64,000 bases of DNA from Geobacter sp. (GCA_003574885.1 PJFC01000007.1:1-64000), one strand, 5' to 3'; counted from the stretch's first letter, positions 19,701-27,927 are shown. The notes: a model not told the origin generated them from the sequence alone. Program-made: numbers and translations.

Positions 19701-19861
19701 GACGGGGAGACGACAATTTTCTCAACCGACTCTGTGCCAAAGTCAGGGCCATGAAGCGGGGGGAGTTTCCCGTAACACCCCGGGAATGTGAACAGTGCGA
19801 TTTTGCCAGCGTCTGCCGCTACGTGGCGGTCGGCCTGCGGGAAGAGTCATCGGACGGCTGA
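16745..19861 (+). CDS. AddB-like protein with Fe-S PD-(D/E)XK nuclease domain
   Basis: A 1038-aa protein resembling AddB/RexB of ATP-dependent double-strand-break resection enzymes. The N-terminal helicase-like half is degenerate: I see no GxGKT Walker A where AddB has one. The C-terminal RecB-type nuclease has GKIDRVD near residue 885 and VVDYKLAG near residue 903. A cysteine at YGCCPFRYF (about 750) and the C-terminal CEQCDFASVC (about 1015-1024) form the four-Cys iron-sulfur staple of AddB/Cas4 nucleases. The AddA-like partner is 3.2 kb downstream on the same strand, separated by five genes (two of them opposite), which is unusual. The start ATG has no strong SD. Confidence 0.85.
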   Translation: MTERLHIFPSTAAVEAFNRAALAETGILFGIRALTLKRLCEALYAASSDERRPVSAVGQKLLMEDLVVGHYAGRTGLLAGIIEFPGFVTSLDSLFGELKQALVTAETFAATVRAMPDNGRLTELAALFGHYSRSLNERGLLDHHDKDLLALQELRNGAPLPPLFDRITGVTIHAIYDFTPLQLAVVAELSRRMPVTIDLPYDTGREQLYSYVARTADRIESLDDSNLALEPVFTEPDGVFLSPLRAAVFDAGEEAPPLPPANLSLLAAPGAYRECEEIGRRIRDLMERGTDPVSIAVICRELRNYGPMLEDVCRRFAIPVSYRRGAPLATAPLVSACLAPLTLVQARFGREELLALLKSSYYDLSPHGLDPDQVEEVLLDIRYLDESVGRLEELLARRIAWLEQRHAANRDDRSTGRRLASTRAVGREMAPLLGELRRFGGAKTLAEFSTLLAGFIDRHHLYRRGIEAADSRALKRDASAITLFQQVLDDLARDIRSLGMEERTFTPADFLELIQQGMTGVFLAGERRSGVGIMNFHDARGLTFPHVFIAGLNEGICPPRHDGHPLFKDSDKLQFQKTAGQRLFRTAIEKGEEEPLLFYLAIGCAGEALTLSYSYVDGRGNEMLRSPLLDELLAAVPLHEERIPVNRIIPDPTDCREREELLNSLARNRRFEASSTVTELAPALARIAATAAIEATRENFFTTDELSARAALSTPYTGTLHDPAILADLEACYTSSPGNRFAPTTLEEYGCCPFRYFLKRLLHLAPVEKPELELAVKDEGSLVHEILQRFFEERMAAGRLPLKGDGTDKDAMAAAAAGVFDLWEKELAVGKPLLWELGKEKLLPLLERLVELEAADDSGLVPAACELPFTDLEVTDLDGSRFFLHGKIDRVDISSDGGLRVVDYKLAGNTQRYRQLMKEENLGEISFQVPVYLLAAAKELELRGLGPSRRMSARYWLLRKVEPLEKPFGDDESAPFLATDPITRSRRGDDNFLNRLCAKVRAMKRGEFPVTPRECEQCDFASVCRYVAVGLREESSDG

Positions 19862-19906
19862 CCCTGAACCGGCAGAGGGAAGCTTCATAGACGTTTCGGG
19901 ACAATC

Positions 19907-19921
19907 TGCATACTGTATACA
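19907..19921. promoter_or_regulatory. GntR-type operator upstream of ferritin-like gene
   Basis: TGCATACTGTATACA is a 15-bp near-perfect dyad that matches 14 of 15 positions of the palindrome TGTATACTGTATACA (read on the - strand) upstream of the GntR/FCD gene at 45850-45864. It lies 67 bp before the ferritin-like start, in a promoter position. Regulation of this gene by that GntR protein is inference from the shared site. Confidence 0.55.
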
Positions 19922-19987
19922 AAGTTCTTGTACTCATCTCCCCGGTATGTTAAAAGAATCATATCCTTCAGCGAGGAGGCTGACACA

Positions 19988-20455
19988 ATGAGCGACGTAT
20001 GTTATACCTTTGAGGCCGCCGTGGAGATGGCGGTAAAGATGGAAGACGAGGGGTTCAGGCACTACCTGGACGCCATGCGTGTAGTAAAGAACAAGGGTGC
20101 CCGGGAGATCCTGCGGGATGCCGCCCTGGACGAACTTGAACATAAGCACGAACTGGAAAAGGCCCTCGTAGAGGGCCAAATGGAGGGGGGAGACGTACTC
20201 ACCAAACCGGTACCCACCATGAACCTTGGCTACGTGCTGACAAAGCCGGAACTAGGTAACGACTCCGACGCCCGGCAGGCTCTTACCTATGCCATCCATC
20301 TGGAAAAGGGATCCATCGACTTTTACAAGCGGATGGCGACTGGATGCGCCGGGGCGCCCATGGCAGTACTGTTTGAACGGCTCCTGGCCGACGAAAGCCG
20401 CCACCTCCAGTCACTTGAAGACATGTACGAAGAGCACTACATGACCGAAAACTGA
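19988..20455 (+). CDS. Ferritin-like (rubrerythrin-type) diiron protein
   Basis: A 155-aa four-helix protein with repeated carboxylate/histidine motifs: MEDEGFRHY, LDELEHKHEL, LEKGSIDFY and LADESRHLQSLE, i.e. two E(x2)H-like helices on each half that can hold a diiron centre. There is no rubredoxin-type CxxC domain, so it is not a full rubrerythrin. Likely roles are peroxide or iron handling. The ATG at 19988 has GAGGAGG at 8 nt. A GntR-type operator lies upstream and a strong terminator follows. Confidence 0.87.
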   Translation: MSDVCYTFEAAVEMAVKMEDEGFRHYLDAMRVVKNKGAREILRDAALDELEHKHELEKALVEGQMEGGDVLTKPVPTMNLGYVLTKPELGNDSDARQALTYAIHLEKGSIDFYKRMATGCAGAPMAVLFERLLADESRHLQSLEDMYEEHYMTEN

Positions 20456-20497
20456 AAAAACAGCCGACCCGGTCGGCCGTCAACCGCACAAACAAAG

Positions 20498-20530
20498 AAG
20501 GGGCCACGTTCACCACGTGGCCCCTTTTCG
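20498..20530. terminator. Bidirectional terminator
   Basis: A 12-bp perfect stem AAGGGGCCACGT / ACGTGGCCCCTT with a 5-nt loop and TTTT follows the ferritin-like gene and faces the convergent FKBP gene; it can serve both. A second hairpin (GCCGAC / GTCGGC) lies just before it at 20463-20477. Confidence 0.9.
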
Positions 20531-20557
20531 TTTCATCTCAACCCTTGACAAGGACTG

Positions 20558-21010
20558 TCAGCAGATTTCCACCAGCTTCAGGTCGAAGGTCAGGTCCCGT
20601 CCCGCCAGAGGGTGGTTGGCATCTATGGTTACCATGGTGTCGGTCACGTTGGTGATCACCACCTGGAAGACCTGGCCACCCTCCTGCTCAACCTCCAACT
20701 GCTGGCCGAGTTCCGGTGTAATGGTAGGGGGGAGGGCCGACCGCTCCACCTCGGCCACCATTTCCTCCATCCGCTCTCCGTAAGCCTGGTCAACCGGGAT
20801 GACAACCGTCTTGCTGTCTCCCGGATTCATACCGATAATTGCATCTTCAAAGCCGGGGATAACCTCACCCTCGCCGATGGTAAATTCCAAGGGGCCGGAG
20901 GAACAGCCGCAGTCGTCCTCCTTGCACTCCGATGAATCGAATACTTCGCCGTCCGAAAGCCTTCCCGTGTAGTGGACCTTGACCCGGTCCCCCTTCTTCG
21001 CCTGTGCCAT
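20558..21010 (-). CDS. FKBP-type peptidyl-prolyl isomerase, SlyD-like
   Basis: A 150-aa cytoplasmic foldase/chaperone. The FKBP core (VKVHYTGRLSDGEVFDSS then FTIGEGEVIPGFEDAIIGM) is interrupted by an insert-in-flap region (about residues 75-125), and it closes with NHPLAGRDLTFDLKL, the SlyD signature. An extra cysteine-rich flap loop (CKEDDCGC, residues 29-36) could bind metal, unlike E. coli SlyD, which uses a C-terminal tail. Convergent with the ferritin-like gene. Confidence 0.93.
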   Translation of the reverse strand: MAQAKKGDRVKVHYTGRLSDGEVFDSSECKEDDCGCSSGPLEFTIGEGEVIPGFEDAIIGMNPGDSKTVVIPVDQAYGERMEEMVAEVERSALPPTITPELGQQLEVEQEGGQVFQVVITNVTDTMVTIDANHPLAGRDLTFDLKLVEIC

Positions 21011-21134
21011 CGCACTCCGCCTTTCCCGCTCAATTTTACACCTGGGCGAACTATAGCAGAGTAGAGGGGATTATGCCACGAGAAACAAGCTGCGCAGCCC
21101 GACGATGCAAGCACCCTGGTGCGCCCCGGGAGCC

Positions 21135-21353
21135 CTACCCCTTCAGCTCGAAAGCGACCTTTATCACCACCTGGTATTCGGTAATCATGCCATCGTCCCC
21201 CACATGTCCCCGTACTTCCTGAACCTCGAACCAGGAAAGCTTATCCAGCGTTTTGTGGGCCTTGGACACCGCCGACTGGATCGCCGCCTCAACACTCTCT
21301 TTGGCAACGCCGATCACTTCCACCTTTTTGTAGACCCTGCTCGATCCGTACAT
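21135..21353 (-). CDS. Dodecin family flavin-binding protein
   Basis: A 72-aa small protein with the dodecin fold signature: VYKKVEVIGVAKESVEAAIQ, KTLDKLSWFEVQEVRG and a final beta strand QVVIKVAFELKG. Tryptophan W36 in LSWFEV is the residue that stacks on flavin in dodecins. Dodecins are homododecameric flavin-storage shells. The ATG at 21353 has AAAGGAGG at 6 nt. Transcribed leftward; the region upstream holds the structured element at 21388-21488. Confidence 0.93.
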   Translation of the reverse strand: MYGSSRVYKKVEVIGVAKESVEAAIQSAVSKAHKTLDKLSWFEVQEVRGHVGDDGMITEYQVVIKVAFELKG

Positions 21354-21387
21354 GGACAACCTCCTTTGGGCTACGTGTATATGAGAA

Positions 21388-21488
21388 CTGGATGCATCGT
21401 GGAGCGAATGTGCCCGAGATCCAGCCACTGTAGGCGAAATTGAGCAGAGCCGGCTGAAAGGCCAGCGCGAAATAAAGCTGTACAGTGG
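21388..21488. other. Structured intergenic element (possible ncRNA or REP)
   Basis: Two adjacent closed stems are visible: CTGGAT (21388-21393) with ATCCAG (21419-21424), whose loop carries the repeated 20-mer, and CCACTGTA (21425-21432) with TACAGTGG (21481-21488), a perfect 8-bp pair enclosing a GC-rich internal hairpin. Part of it recurs at 2854-2873. It sits between the divergent dodecin and NUDIX genes. Whether it is transcribed is unknown. Confidence 0.55.
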
Positions 21489-21649
21489 CGGTTCGAGGGA
21501 ACGCTGAGCGGAACTGTGCGTTCAGTCCTCACAGATTCACGTCATTCGTGACAAGTTTACCACCCGCCACCCGTAACTCAAGACTTCCCTTCCCGCCACT
21601 CCAGTGGTATCTTCATCATCTGTTCAGTGCGAAAGGAGAGGCTGTCGTC

Positions 21650-22171
21650 ATGGAAACCCGCAACCGTTCCATCATCTTCCGGGGGTTGGTCGTAAACCTG
21701 GAACAGATGGACGTCAAAATCGGCCACAAGGGGTGGCACACCTACCAGATCGTCCGCCATCCGGGAGGGGTGGGGGTGCTGCCGCTTCACGCCGACGGAA
21801 CCGTCACCCTGATCAGGCAGCTGCGCCCCGCCGCCGATGGAAAGCTCCTGGAGATTCCCGCCGGGAGGCTCTCGCCGGGAGAGGAACCGGCAACCTGTGG
21901 CAGCCGCGAACTTCTGGAAGAAACCGGGCTGAGAGCCGGAAATCTGGAGCCGCTGGGCATCCTCCACTCCTCGCCGGGGGTGTTCGACGAGGTAATCCAC
22001 CTTTTCCTGGGGCGGGACCTTGTCCAGGGAGAGGCGCAGCCGGAGGCTTACGAGGATATCGAAACGGTCAGGCTCCCCCTCTCCGAGGCGGTGGAAATGG
22101 CACGGGACGGCCGGATCAGTGACGGAAAGACCATTGCCGCCCTCTTCCGCGCGGCGGGTAGGGTAGAATGA
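21650..22171 (+). CDS. NUDIX hydrolase, ADP-ribose pyrophosphatase-like
   Basis: A 173-aa enzyme with a complete Nudix box, GRLSPGE then seven residues then RELLEETGL. The preceding strand LIRQLRPAADGKLLEIPAG is characteristic of ADP-ribose/nucleoside diphosphate sugar hydrolases. The ATG at 21650 has AGGAGAGG upstream; the longer frame back to 21485 runs through non-coding sequence. Its stop overlaps the RluA-family start by ATGA, so it is the first gene of a three-gene coupled operon with the pseudouridine synthase and the UvrD-like helicase. Confidence 0.93.
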   Translation: METRNRSIIFRGLVVNLEQMDVKIGHKGWHTYQIVRHPGGVGVLPLHADGTVTLIRQLRPAADGKLLEIPAGRLSPGEEPATCGSRELLEETGLRAGNLEPLGILHSSPGVFDEVIHLFLGRDLVQGEAQPEAYEDIETVRLPLSEAVEMARDGRISDGKTIAALFRAAGRVE

Positions 22172-23085
22172 TCCTGACCTCAACCGTAACAACCGAGCAG
22201 GCGAATATGCGCCTGGATGACGGGGCGAAGGCCCTCTTCCCCCAGCTCTCCAAGGGGCAGATCCGCAAGATTATCGACTGGGGGGGTTGCACCGTTAACC
22301 AGACCATGGTGCGGGTCGCCTCCCGCACACTTCGGCGGGGTGAGGAGATTATCCTCGGCGTCATGGAGCCGGAGAGATACGTGGAATTCGTCTACTGCCG
22401 CGACGAACTGCTCATGGAAGACAGCGAGTTCCTGGCGGTCAACAAGGCCGCCGGACTCAACTGCCAGCGCACCCCCTACCAGCTCAAGGGTACGGTGGAG
22501 CACGCCGTGACCATGTACCTGAAGGGAGAGGGAAGCGTCGAGCCCGCCCGGGTGATCCATAGGCTGGACAGGGGAACGTCGGGGGTCATGTTCTTCCCGA
22601 AGCACAAACCGGCCGCCACCCACATCTCCTACCAGCTCAAGGCAGGGCTCGTCACCAAGGTCTACTGGGCTCTGGTGGCCGATCTCCCGGAACAGGATGC
22701 GTGGCGGATCGACGCCCCAATCGCCAAGATCAGCAAGTTCCGTTACGGTGTCTCCCTCCCCGGAAAGGATTCGAGCACTGAGTTCCGGGTGCTGGCCGCC
22801 GGGCGGGGAGCCACCCTCCTGGAAGCGCGCCCCCTTACCGGCCGGACCCACCAGATACGGGTCCACCTTGCCCACTGCGGCCTTCCCATCGTCGGAGATC
22901 TCCCCTATGACGGCATTCCCGCCCCACGCATGATGCTCCACTGCCGTTCCATGTCCTTCATTGCCCGGGACGGCCGCACCGTTGCAGCAACCGCGCCGGT
23001 CGATGCAGCGTTTGCCGCTGCCTGCGCCGGATACGACATCGACCTTGCTCCTCTTCAGGCCCTGGAGGAGACTGTTTCTCCATGA
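22168..23085 (+). CDS. RluA-family pseudouridine synthase
   Basis: A 305-aa RNA-modifying enzyme. N-terminal S4-like RNA-binding domain (MRLDDGAKALFPQLSKGQIRKI region), then the catalytic motif RVIHRLDRGTSGVMF with the active-site Asp near residue 132, and GRTHQIRVHL later. The target uridine cannot be assigned. It is coupled to the NUDIX gene in front and to the helicase gene behind by ATGA overlaps. RluD is encoded separately at 59483. Confidence 0.94.
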   Translation: MILTSTVTTEQANMRLDDGAKALFPQLSKGQIRKIIDWGGCTVNQTMVRVASRTLRRGEEIILGVMEPERYVEFVYCRDELLMEDSEFLAVNKAAGLNCQRTPYQLKGTVEHAVTMYLKGEGSVEPARVIHRLDRGTSGVMFFPKHKPAATHISYQLKAGLVTKVYWALVADLPEQDAWRIDAPIAKISKFRYGVSLPGKDSSTEFRVLAAGRGATLLEARPLTGRTHQIRVHLAHCGLPIVGDLPYDGIPAPRMMLHCRSMSFIARDGRTVAATAPVDAAFAAACAGYDIDLAPLQALEETVSP

Positions 23086-26000
23086 CAATGCACTGGTCCG
23101 ACACCAAACAGGAGCTCTTCCGCCTGGAAACCGATCTCGCCGTCTCAGCCGGCGCCGGTTCGGGAAAGACCGCCGCCCTTGTGGAACTCTACCTGCGCCT
23201 GCTGGCTGGCGAGACATCCCTGGGGGAACCCCTCCCTGTCGATAGGATCGTCGCCATCACCTTCACCGACAAGGCGGCTGCGGAGATGAAGGAACGGGTA
23301 CGGCGCGGAGTGGAAGAGCGCCTGGCACGCACCGGAGAGAGGTTCTGGAAGGAGCGACAACGGGAGCTGACGACTGCCGGCATCAGCACCTTTCACTCCT
23401 TCTGCGCCCGTATCCTGCGGGAAAATCCGGCAGAAGCGGGAGTGGACCCCGCTTTCTCCCTCCTGGACGAACTGGAGGCAGGCGCCGAACTGGAAGCCTC
23501 CCTGGACGAAGTGATCGAGGCGGAACTGACCGCCCGCACCCCGGCCATCCGCCTCCTCCTCGGGAATTTTCCCCTCTCGGGCCACGGGCATGGCAAGGGG
23601 CTCCGCGAATACCTGCGGGACCTGCTCCGCCGCGAAGGGAGCCTTGCTGCTGACCGCCAAGGGGCGGCATGGGAGGCAGAGGCGGAGGAGCTGTTCGCAT
23701 CCGGCTGCAGGGAACTGGCCGAACTGGCAGATGAGGTGAAGCGGATTCTCGGCATGAAGGAACTCACCTTCCATCGGGCGCTCTCCCGGCTGCCGGAGCT
23801 GTACGGAGAGGGACCCCTCGACCTGACCGGCATCACTACCGGGACCCGACTCCAGGAAATGGCTGACTGCATCGCCGGCAACTGGGGAAAGGAAAAACCG
23901 GTGAAGGACCGGCTGTCTGAATGTCTTGTGCAGCTGCAGCTCGCCTACTGGCAAGTCAGGAGCGCCCCGCTTGCGGAAGCACTCCTCGGTCTGACCGGAC
24001 AGGTGGCCGCTGCTTACGGACGGCGCAAGGGACGGCGCGGGGGGCTGGATTTCGACGACCTCCAGGTCAAGTGCCGTGACCTCCTGGCCCGGGACTCCTC
24101 CATCCGCGACGACTGCCGGCAACGGTGCCGGGTGCTCATGGTGGACGAGTTTCAGGACACCAACCCACTCCAGAAAGAGCTGATCGATCTCCTCTGCGGC
24201 CCGGAGCAGCGGCTCTTCGTCGTGGGGGATCCGAAGCAGTCCATCTACCTCTTTCGCGGTGCGGACGTGGGGGTGTTCCTCCAGACCAGCCGTGGGATAG
24301 TGACCGCAGGGGGACGTAACCTCTACTTCCAGGAATCGTTCCGCTCCCGGGAAGGAATCATCCGCTTCGTCAACGGGCTTTTCGCCCAGGTCATGAGGGA
24401 AGGCGGCGCGGACTTCGACCCGCCCTACGGAGAGGGGGATATCCTGGACCCCCGGCGGCAGGACTGGGACGGCACACCCTGCGTCGAACTGCTCGCCGGT
24501 TCGTGTGAAGGGGACGCGGACGCCAGGAGGCGCAGGGAAGCCGCCGCCATTGCCGGCCGGATCAAGCAGATCGCCGGCGGCACGGCCGGTATACTTGTCT
24601 ACGACAAGGATCGCAGCGGGGAATTCATCCCCCGGCAGCCCTCCTACGGAGACATCGCCATCCTGTTTCGCCGCTTCAGCAACCTCAAGCTGTTCGAACG
24701 GGAACTGCGCCGGGCCGATATCCCCTATTACGTGGTGAGGGGGCGGGGTTTCTACCGCTGCCAGGAGGTGCTCGACATCCTCAACGTCCTCACCTTCCTG
24801 GAGTACGGCAATGACCTTGCCGCGTTGGCGGGAGTCCTCCGTTCACCCCTCTGCGGGGTCTCCGATGAAACCCTCTACTGGCTCGCCCGGAACGACGGCG
24901 GCCTCGCCACCAGTCTGGCCTGTTTTTCCCGGTTCCCGGTTTCCGGTCCCCAATCCCCGATTCTTGATCGCATAACCCCGGCCGACCGGGAACGGCTCGC
25001 CTCGCTGGCATCGCTCGTCAACCGGCTTCGTCCCCTGCGCGATCGGCTCACCCTGGCAGAACTGCTGGAGGAGATCCTCACCGGCACCGACTTTGCCTCC
25101 ACGCTCCTCACCACCTTCCAGGGGGAACAGAAGGTGGCAAACCTGCGCAAACTGATCGAGATGGCCCGCTCCTTCTTTCGCCATGGCGAAGTTTCACTCC
25201 GCAGCTTCATCAACTATCTCACCGACCTGGTGGAGGCGGAACCGACCGAGGCGGAGGCAGCCATCGTCGCCGAAGGAGAGGACGTGGTCCGGCTCATGAC
25301 CATCCACCAGAGCAAGGGGCTGGAATTCCCCCTTGTCTTCGTCCCCGAACTGGGGGCGGGACAGCCGGGCAACCACCCCTCCGTCCGGTACGACCCCACC
25401 CTCGGGATCGGCATCAAACTTTCCCTTCCCGGCGGCGTCCCATGTCCCTCCCTGGCTTACCGGGCAATATCCGACCTCCGCAAGGCCAAGGAAGCGGCCG
25501 AGCTGAAACGTCTGTTCTACGTGGCAGTCACCCGTGCACGGGACCATCTGGTCCTCTCCGGCGAAGGGAGGGGAGAATGGCGCGCCTGGCTCGACGCTTT
25601 CCGGACCGGACCGGATGGCGGACTGGTGATGACGGTGGATATGGAGGGAATACCTGAGGAATATGCCCTCCCGCCACAAACTATGGAAACGCCCCCCCTG
25701 TCTCCGGAAATCCTCTCCCTGGCGGCAGACCGTGCCCTCCACTACGCCCCGCCCCCGCCGTCGGCAATGATCTTTTCCCCCACGGCCCTGGAAGATTACG
25801 CCCACTGTCCGCGTAAATACTTCTACAAGGGGGTACTCGGCCTGGACGAAGGGCTCTTTGCCCGGCTCCTCGCCCCTTACCGCCCCACGCCGGAACGGAA
25901 AAAACGGAGCGGAATGACCCCCCTGGAACGGGGAAACCTTGCCCATGCCATCCTGGAACGACTCGATTTCGGAGGAGCCCCTGACCACCAAAGGCGCCGA

Positions 26001-26519
26001 TGCCGGCAATTGGCCACAGCCTTGGGAGGAGAGGGCTCGGAAGGGGAAGAGGTGGTCGAGCAGGTTCTGGCCCTCGTCTCCTCACCCCTCGGGAAAGAGC
26101 TCGCCACGGCACGGCTCCTGCGTGAGTACCCCTTCACCCTCCATCTGAAGGGTGCCGCCGACTACTACATCCGCGGCGCCATGGATCTGGTGGCGGTGGA
26201 AAACGACCTGGTGACGGTCTACGACTACAAATACATGGCGCGGGACGGGGCAGACCTTGAGGGATACCGTTTCCAGCTCGGCACCTACCTGGTCGCCCTT
26301 GGCCGGGCCTTTCCCGGCCGGCGGCTCGAAGCACAGCTGCTGTTCCTCAAGGACGGAGGGAGCGAACCGGTGGAATGCGACAGGGAAGCCTTCGAAGGAA
26401 ATCTCCTCTCGATCATGGACGCCATCCGGGAGAGGAGCAGGGAAGGAGACTTTGCCCTGATGGAAGGGTGCGACGGGAGTCACTGCCCGTTCCGGCTGAG
26501 GTGCGGCGCTGTGGCGTGA
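23082..26519 (+). CDS. AddA-like UvrD helicase with C-terminal Fe-S-type nuclease
   Basis: A 1145-aa superfamily-1 helicase-nuclease. Walker A is SAGAGSGKT at residues 22-30, Walker B VDEFQDTNP near 352, motif III GDPKQSIYLFRG near 385, then MTIHQSKGLEFPLVF and VAVTRARDHL near 815. The C-terminus is a RecB-type nuclease (IRGAMDLVAV ... VYDYKYMA, about 1027-1050). A cysteine in YAHCPRKYF (about 908) and three in CDGSHCPFRLRC (about 1130-1141) form an iron-sulfur-type quartet that classical AddA lacks. It likely resects double-strand breaks together with the AddB-like protein at 16745-19861. The start overlaps the RluA-family stop. Confidence 0.93.
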   Translation: MTMHWSDTKQELFRLETDLAVSAGAGSGKTAALVELYLRLLAGETSLGEPLPVDRIVAITFTDKAAAEMKERVRRGVEERLARTGERFWKERQRELTTAGISTFHSFCARILRENPAEAGVDPAFSLLDELEAGAELEASLDEVIEAELTARTPAIRLLLGNFPLSGHGHGKGLREYLRDLLRREGSLAADRQGAAWEAEAEELFASGCRELAELADEVKRILGMKELTFHRALSRLPELYGEGPLDLTGITTGTRLQEMADCIAGNWGKEKPVKDRLSECLVQLQLAYWQVRSAPLAEALLGLTGQVAAAYGRRKGRRGGLDFDDLQVKCRDLLARDSSIRDDCRQRCRVLMVDEFQDTNPLQKELIDLLCGPEQRLFVVGDPKQSIYLFRGADVGVFLQTSRGIVTAGGRNLYFQESFRSREGIIRFVNGLFAQVMREGGADFDPPYGEGDILDPRRQDWDGTPCVELLAGSCEGDADARRRREAAAIAGRIKQIAGGTAGILVYDKDRSGEFIPRQPSYGDIAILFRRFSNLKLFERELRRADIPYYVVRGRGFYRCQEVLDILNVLTFLEYGNDLAALAGVLRSPLCGVSDETLYWLARNDGGLATSLACFSRFPVSGPQSPILDRITPADRERLASLASLVNRLRPLRDRLTLAELLEEILTGTDFASTLLTTFQGEQKVANLRKLIEMARSFFRHGEVSLRSFINYLTDLVEAEPTEAEAAIVAEGEDVVRLMTIHQSKGLEFPLVFVPELGAGQPGNHPSVRYDPTLGIGIKLSLPGGVPCPSLAYRAISDLRKAKEAAELKRLFYVAVTRARDHLVLSGEGRGEWRAWLDAFRTGPDGGLVMTVDMEGIPEEYALPPQTMETPPLSPEILSLAADRALHYAPPPPSAMIFSPTALEDYAHCPRKYFYKGVLGLDEGLFARLLAPYRPTPERKKRSGMTPLERGNLAHAILERLDFGGAPDHQRRRCRQLATALGGEGSEGEEVVEQVLALVSSPLGKELATARLLREYPFTLHLKGAADYYIRGAMDLVAVENDLVTVYDYKYMARDGADLEGYRFQLGTYLVALGRAFPGRRLEAQLLFLKDGGSEPVECDREAFEGNLLSIMDAIRERSREGDFALMEGCDGSHCPFRLRCGAVA

Positions 26520-26585
26520 GGCCAGGGACCAGGGAAATCTGCCGTAGTGAATTGATAATTTCAACTGCTATTATCGCTAAACGCA

Positions 26586-26617
26586 ACGAAAGGCTCCCCT
26601 CACGGAAAGCCTTTCGT
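26586..26617. terminator. Hairpin between convergent genes
   Basis: A perfect 10-bp inverted repeat ACGAAAGGCT / AGCCTTTCGT with a 12-nt loop lies after the helicase gene and before the convergent BCAM0308-type gene. No clear T-run follows, so it may be a weak terminator. Confidence 0.45.
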
Positions 26618-26651
26618 CACTCTCTGACGCCTTTGTGCCGGAACGTCCAGG

Positions 26652-27164
26652 TCACCGCATCCAGCTGACCCGGACGAACTCCTGGTCGTGGCTCCACTGG
26701 TAGTGGAGTTCCCCCTTGTGGGCCTTGTAGATCTCCTGCCCCAGCTTCTGGGCCAGCTTATCCACCGTGGTGCCGATGGTCATTACGTCCCGCTCCTGCT
26801 GTATCTCCATGATACGGCCGAGGGGGTTCTTGGCCCGGGATTTGGCCTCCACATTCTTGATGATGTTGAGGATCTCCTCCACGTGCTGGAGCAGGTAGTC
26901 ACCGCTCAGGGTGATAATACCGGCAGGGTTATTATCCTCCATCCGCTGGCATGCCGGGCAGACCACCTTGCCGATACCGGCCTCTCCCCGCAATTGATTG
27001 GACTCCACCTCGTCGAGACTCCACCGCTTGTTCCGATAGATGGCACCACATTTGCGACAGAGTGCCACCTCCCCGATCCCTCCCCGGGGCGTATAGACAC
27101 TGGTGCTTCGGGGCGCCCGCAGCCCCTTCTCGTCGATGCCCAACTTGTTGGATAGACGTGCCAT
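26652..27164 (-). CDS. BCAM0308 family zinc-ribbon protein
   Basis: A 170-aa protein with two CxxC knuckles, LCRKCGAIYRNKRW and VVCPACQRM, separated by about 40 residues, the arrangement of the BCAM0308 family (an uncharacterised bacterial family likened to the NMD3 zinc region). The rest is a predicted alpha/beta domain with DKLAQKLGQEIYKA. The ATG at 27164 has AAAGGAG at 9 nt. A single gene; function unknown, an RNA or ribosome link is speculative. Confidence 0.87.
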   Translation of the reverse strand: MARLSNKLGIDEKGLRAPRSTSVYTPRGGIGEVALCRKCGAIYRNKRWSLDEVESNQLRGEAGIGKVVCPACQRMEDNNPAGIITLSGDYLLQHVEEILNIIKNVEAKSRAKNPLGRIMEIQQERDVMTIGTTVDKLAQKLGQEIYKAHKGELHYQWSHDQEFVRVSWMR

Positions 27165-27249
27165 AATGTCATCTCCTTTCTCCAGAAAGTCACCTGGAAT
27201 TGTAAGTATATCACGTATGTCCCTGTCATCCCGCGAACTGAGGGAAAAA

Positions 27250-27927
27250 TCAGGAGAGGGGCCACCTGCTCGTGTGGGGGTCAAACGAAGGGGAAGTAAT
27301 CCCTTCCTGGCTCCGGAGGATCGCGCGGACCGGGGCGCCATCTCCATCCCGTATCTTCAGGGGGAGACAGATCAGTTCGTAATGCCCCGCAGCCACCCCG
27401 TCCAGGTTCAAACCTTCCAGCACCACCACACCATTCCCCAGCAGCTGTCGATGCACCTCCCCATCTCCATCGAAACGCTCGATGGAGAGGTAATCGATGC
27501 CGACCAGCCTGACCCCCTCATCCAGGAGATAGCGGGCACCCTCTTCCGTGAGGTGGGCATACTCCTCGTGGAATCCGGGCTGGTCCCATAAACGGGAATT
27601 GTCGGTTTTGAGGAGTATCCTTTCCTCCCCCTTCACGTGAAAGCGGGCCAGTTCACGGCGTCCGATCTCCCGCACGCCGGACAGTTCAATCACCAGGGCC
27701 TTCCCCACGAGAAGGGTCAGGGGGACATGGTCGACGGCCATGCCATGCTCGCTGTAGTGGCGCATCACATCAAGGTGGGTCCCGCAGTGGGTTGAGATGG
27801 TGAGGCGGGAGACATTGGCGGTATCCCCACGACTGATAGAAGTCACCGACTCGATCCTGACCGGCGGGTCCCCCGGATAGACGGGGAGATCGGATGAAAT
27901 GGGTGTGGAAATGTCGTATATCTTCAT
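27250..27927 (-). CDS. Cyclase / kynurenine formamidase-like hydrolase
   Basis: A 225-aa protein of the cyclase superfamily (PF04199 type). It starts MKIYDISTPISSDLPVYPGDPP and carries the metal motif STHCGTHLDVMRHY, matching HxGTHxD, near residues 52-60. Arylformamidase activity is the best-known family reaction but is not certain here, since no tryptophan-catabolism genes are nearby. The ATG at 27927 has GAGGTG at 4 nt. Divergent from the lipoprotein gene at 28118 across a 190-bp gap. Confidence 0.86.
   Translation of the reverse strand: MKIYDISTPISSDLPVYPGDPPVRIESVTSISRGDTANVSRLTISTHCGTHLDVMRHYSEHGMAVDHVPLTLLVGKALVIELSGVREIGRRELARFHVKGEERILLKTDNSRLWDQPGFHEEYAHLTEEGARYLLDEGVRLVGIDYLSIERFDGDGEVHRQLLGNGVVVLEGLNLDGVAAGHYELICLPLKIRDGDGAPVRAILRSQEGITSPSFDPHTSRWPLS

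Noticed and set aside
21425-21490. Cobalamin-type riboswitch suggested by CCACTG
   Set aside because: The conserved B12-box words are missing and neither flanking gene is a B12 gene.
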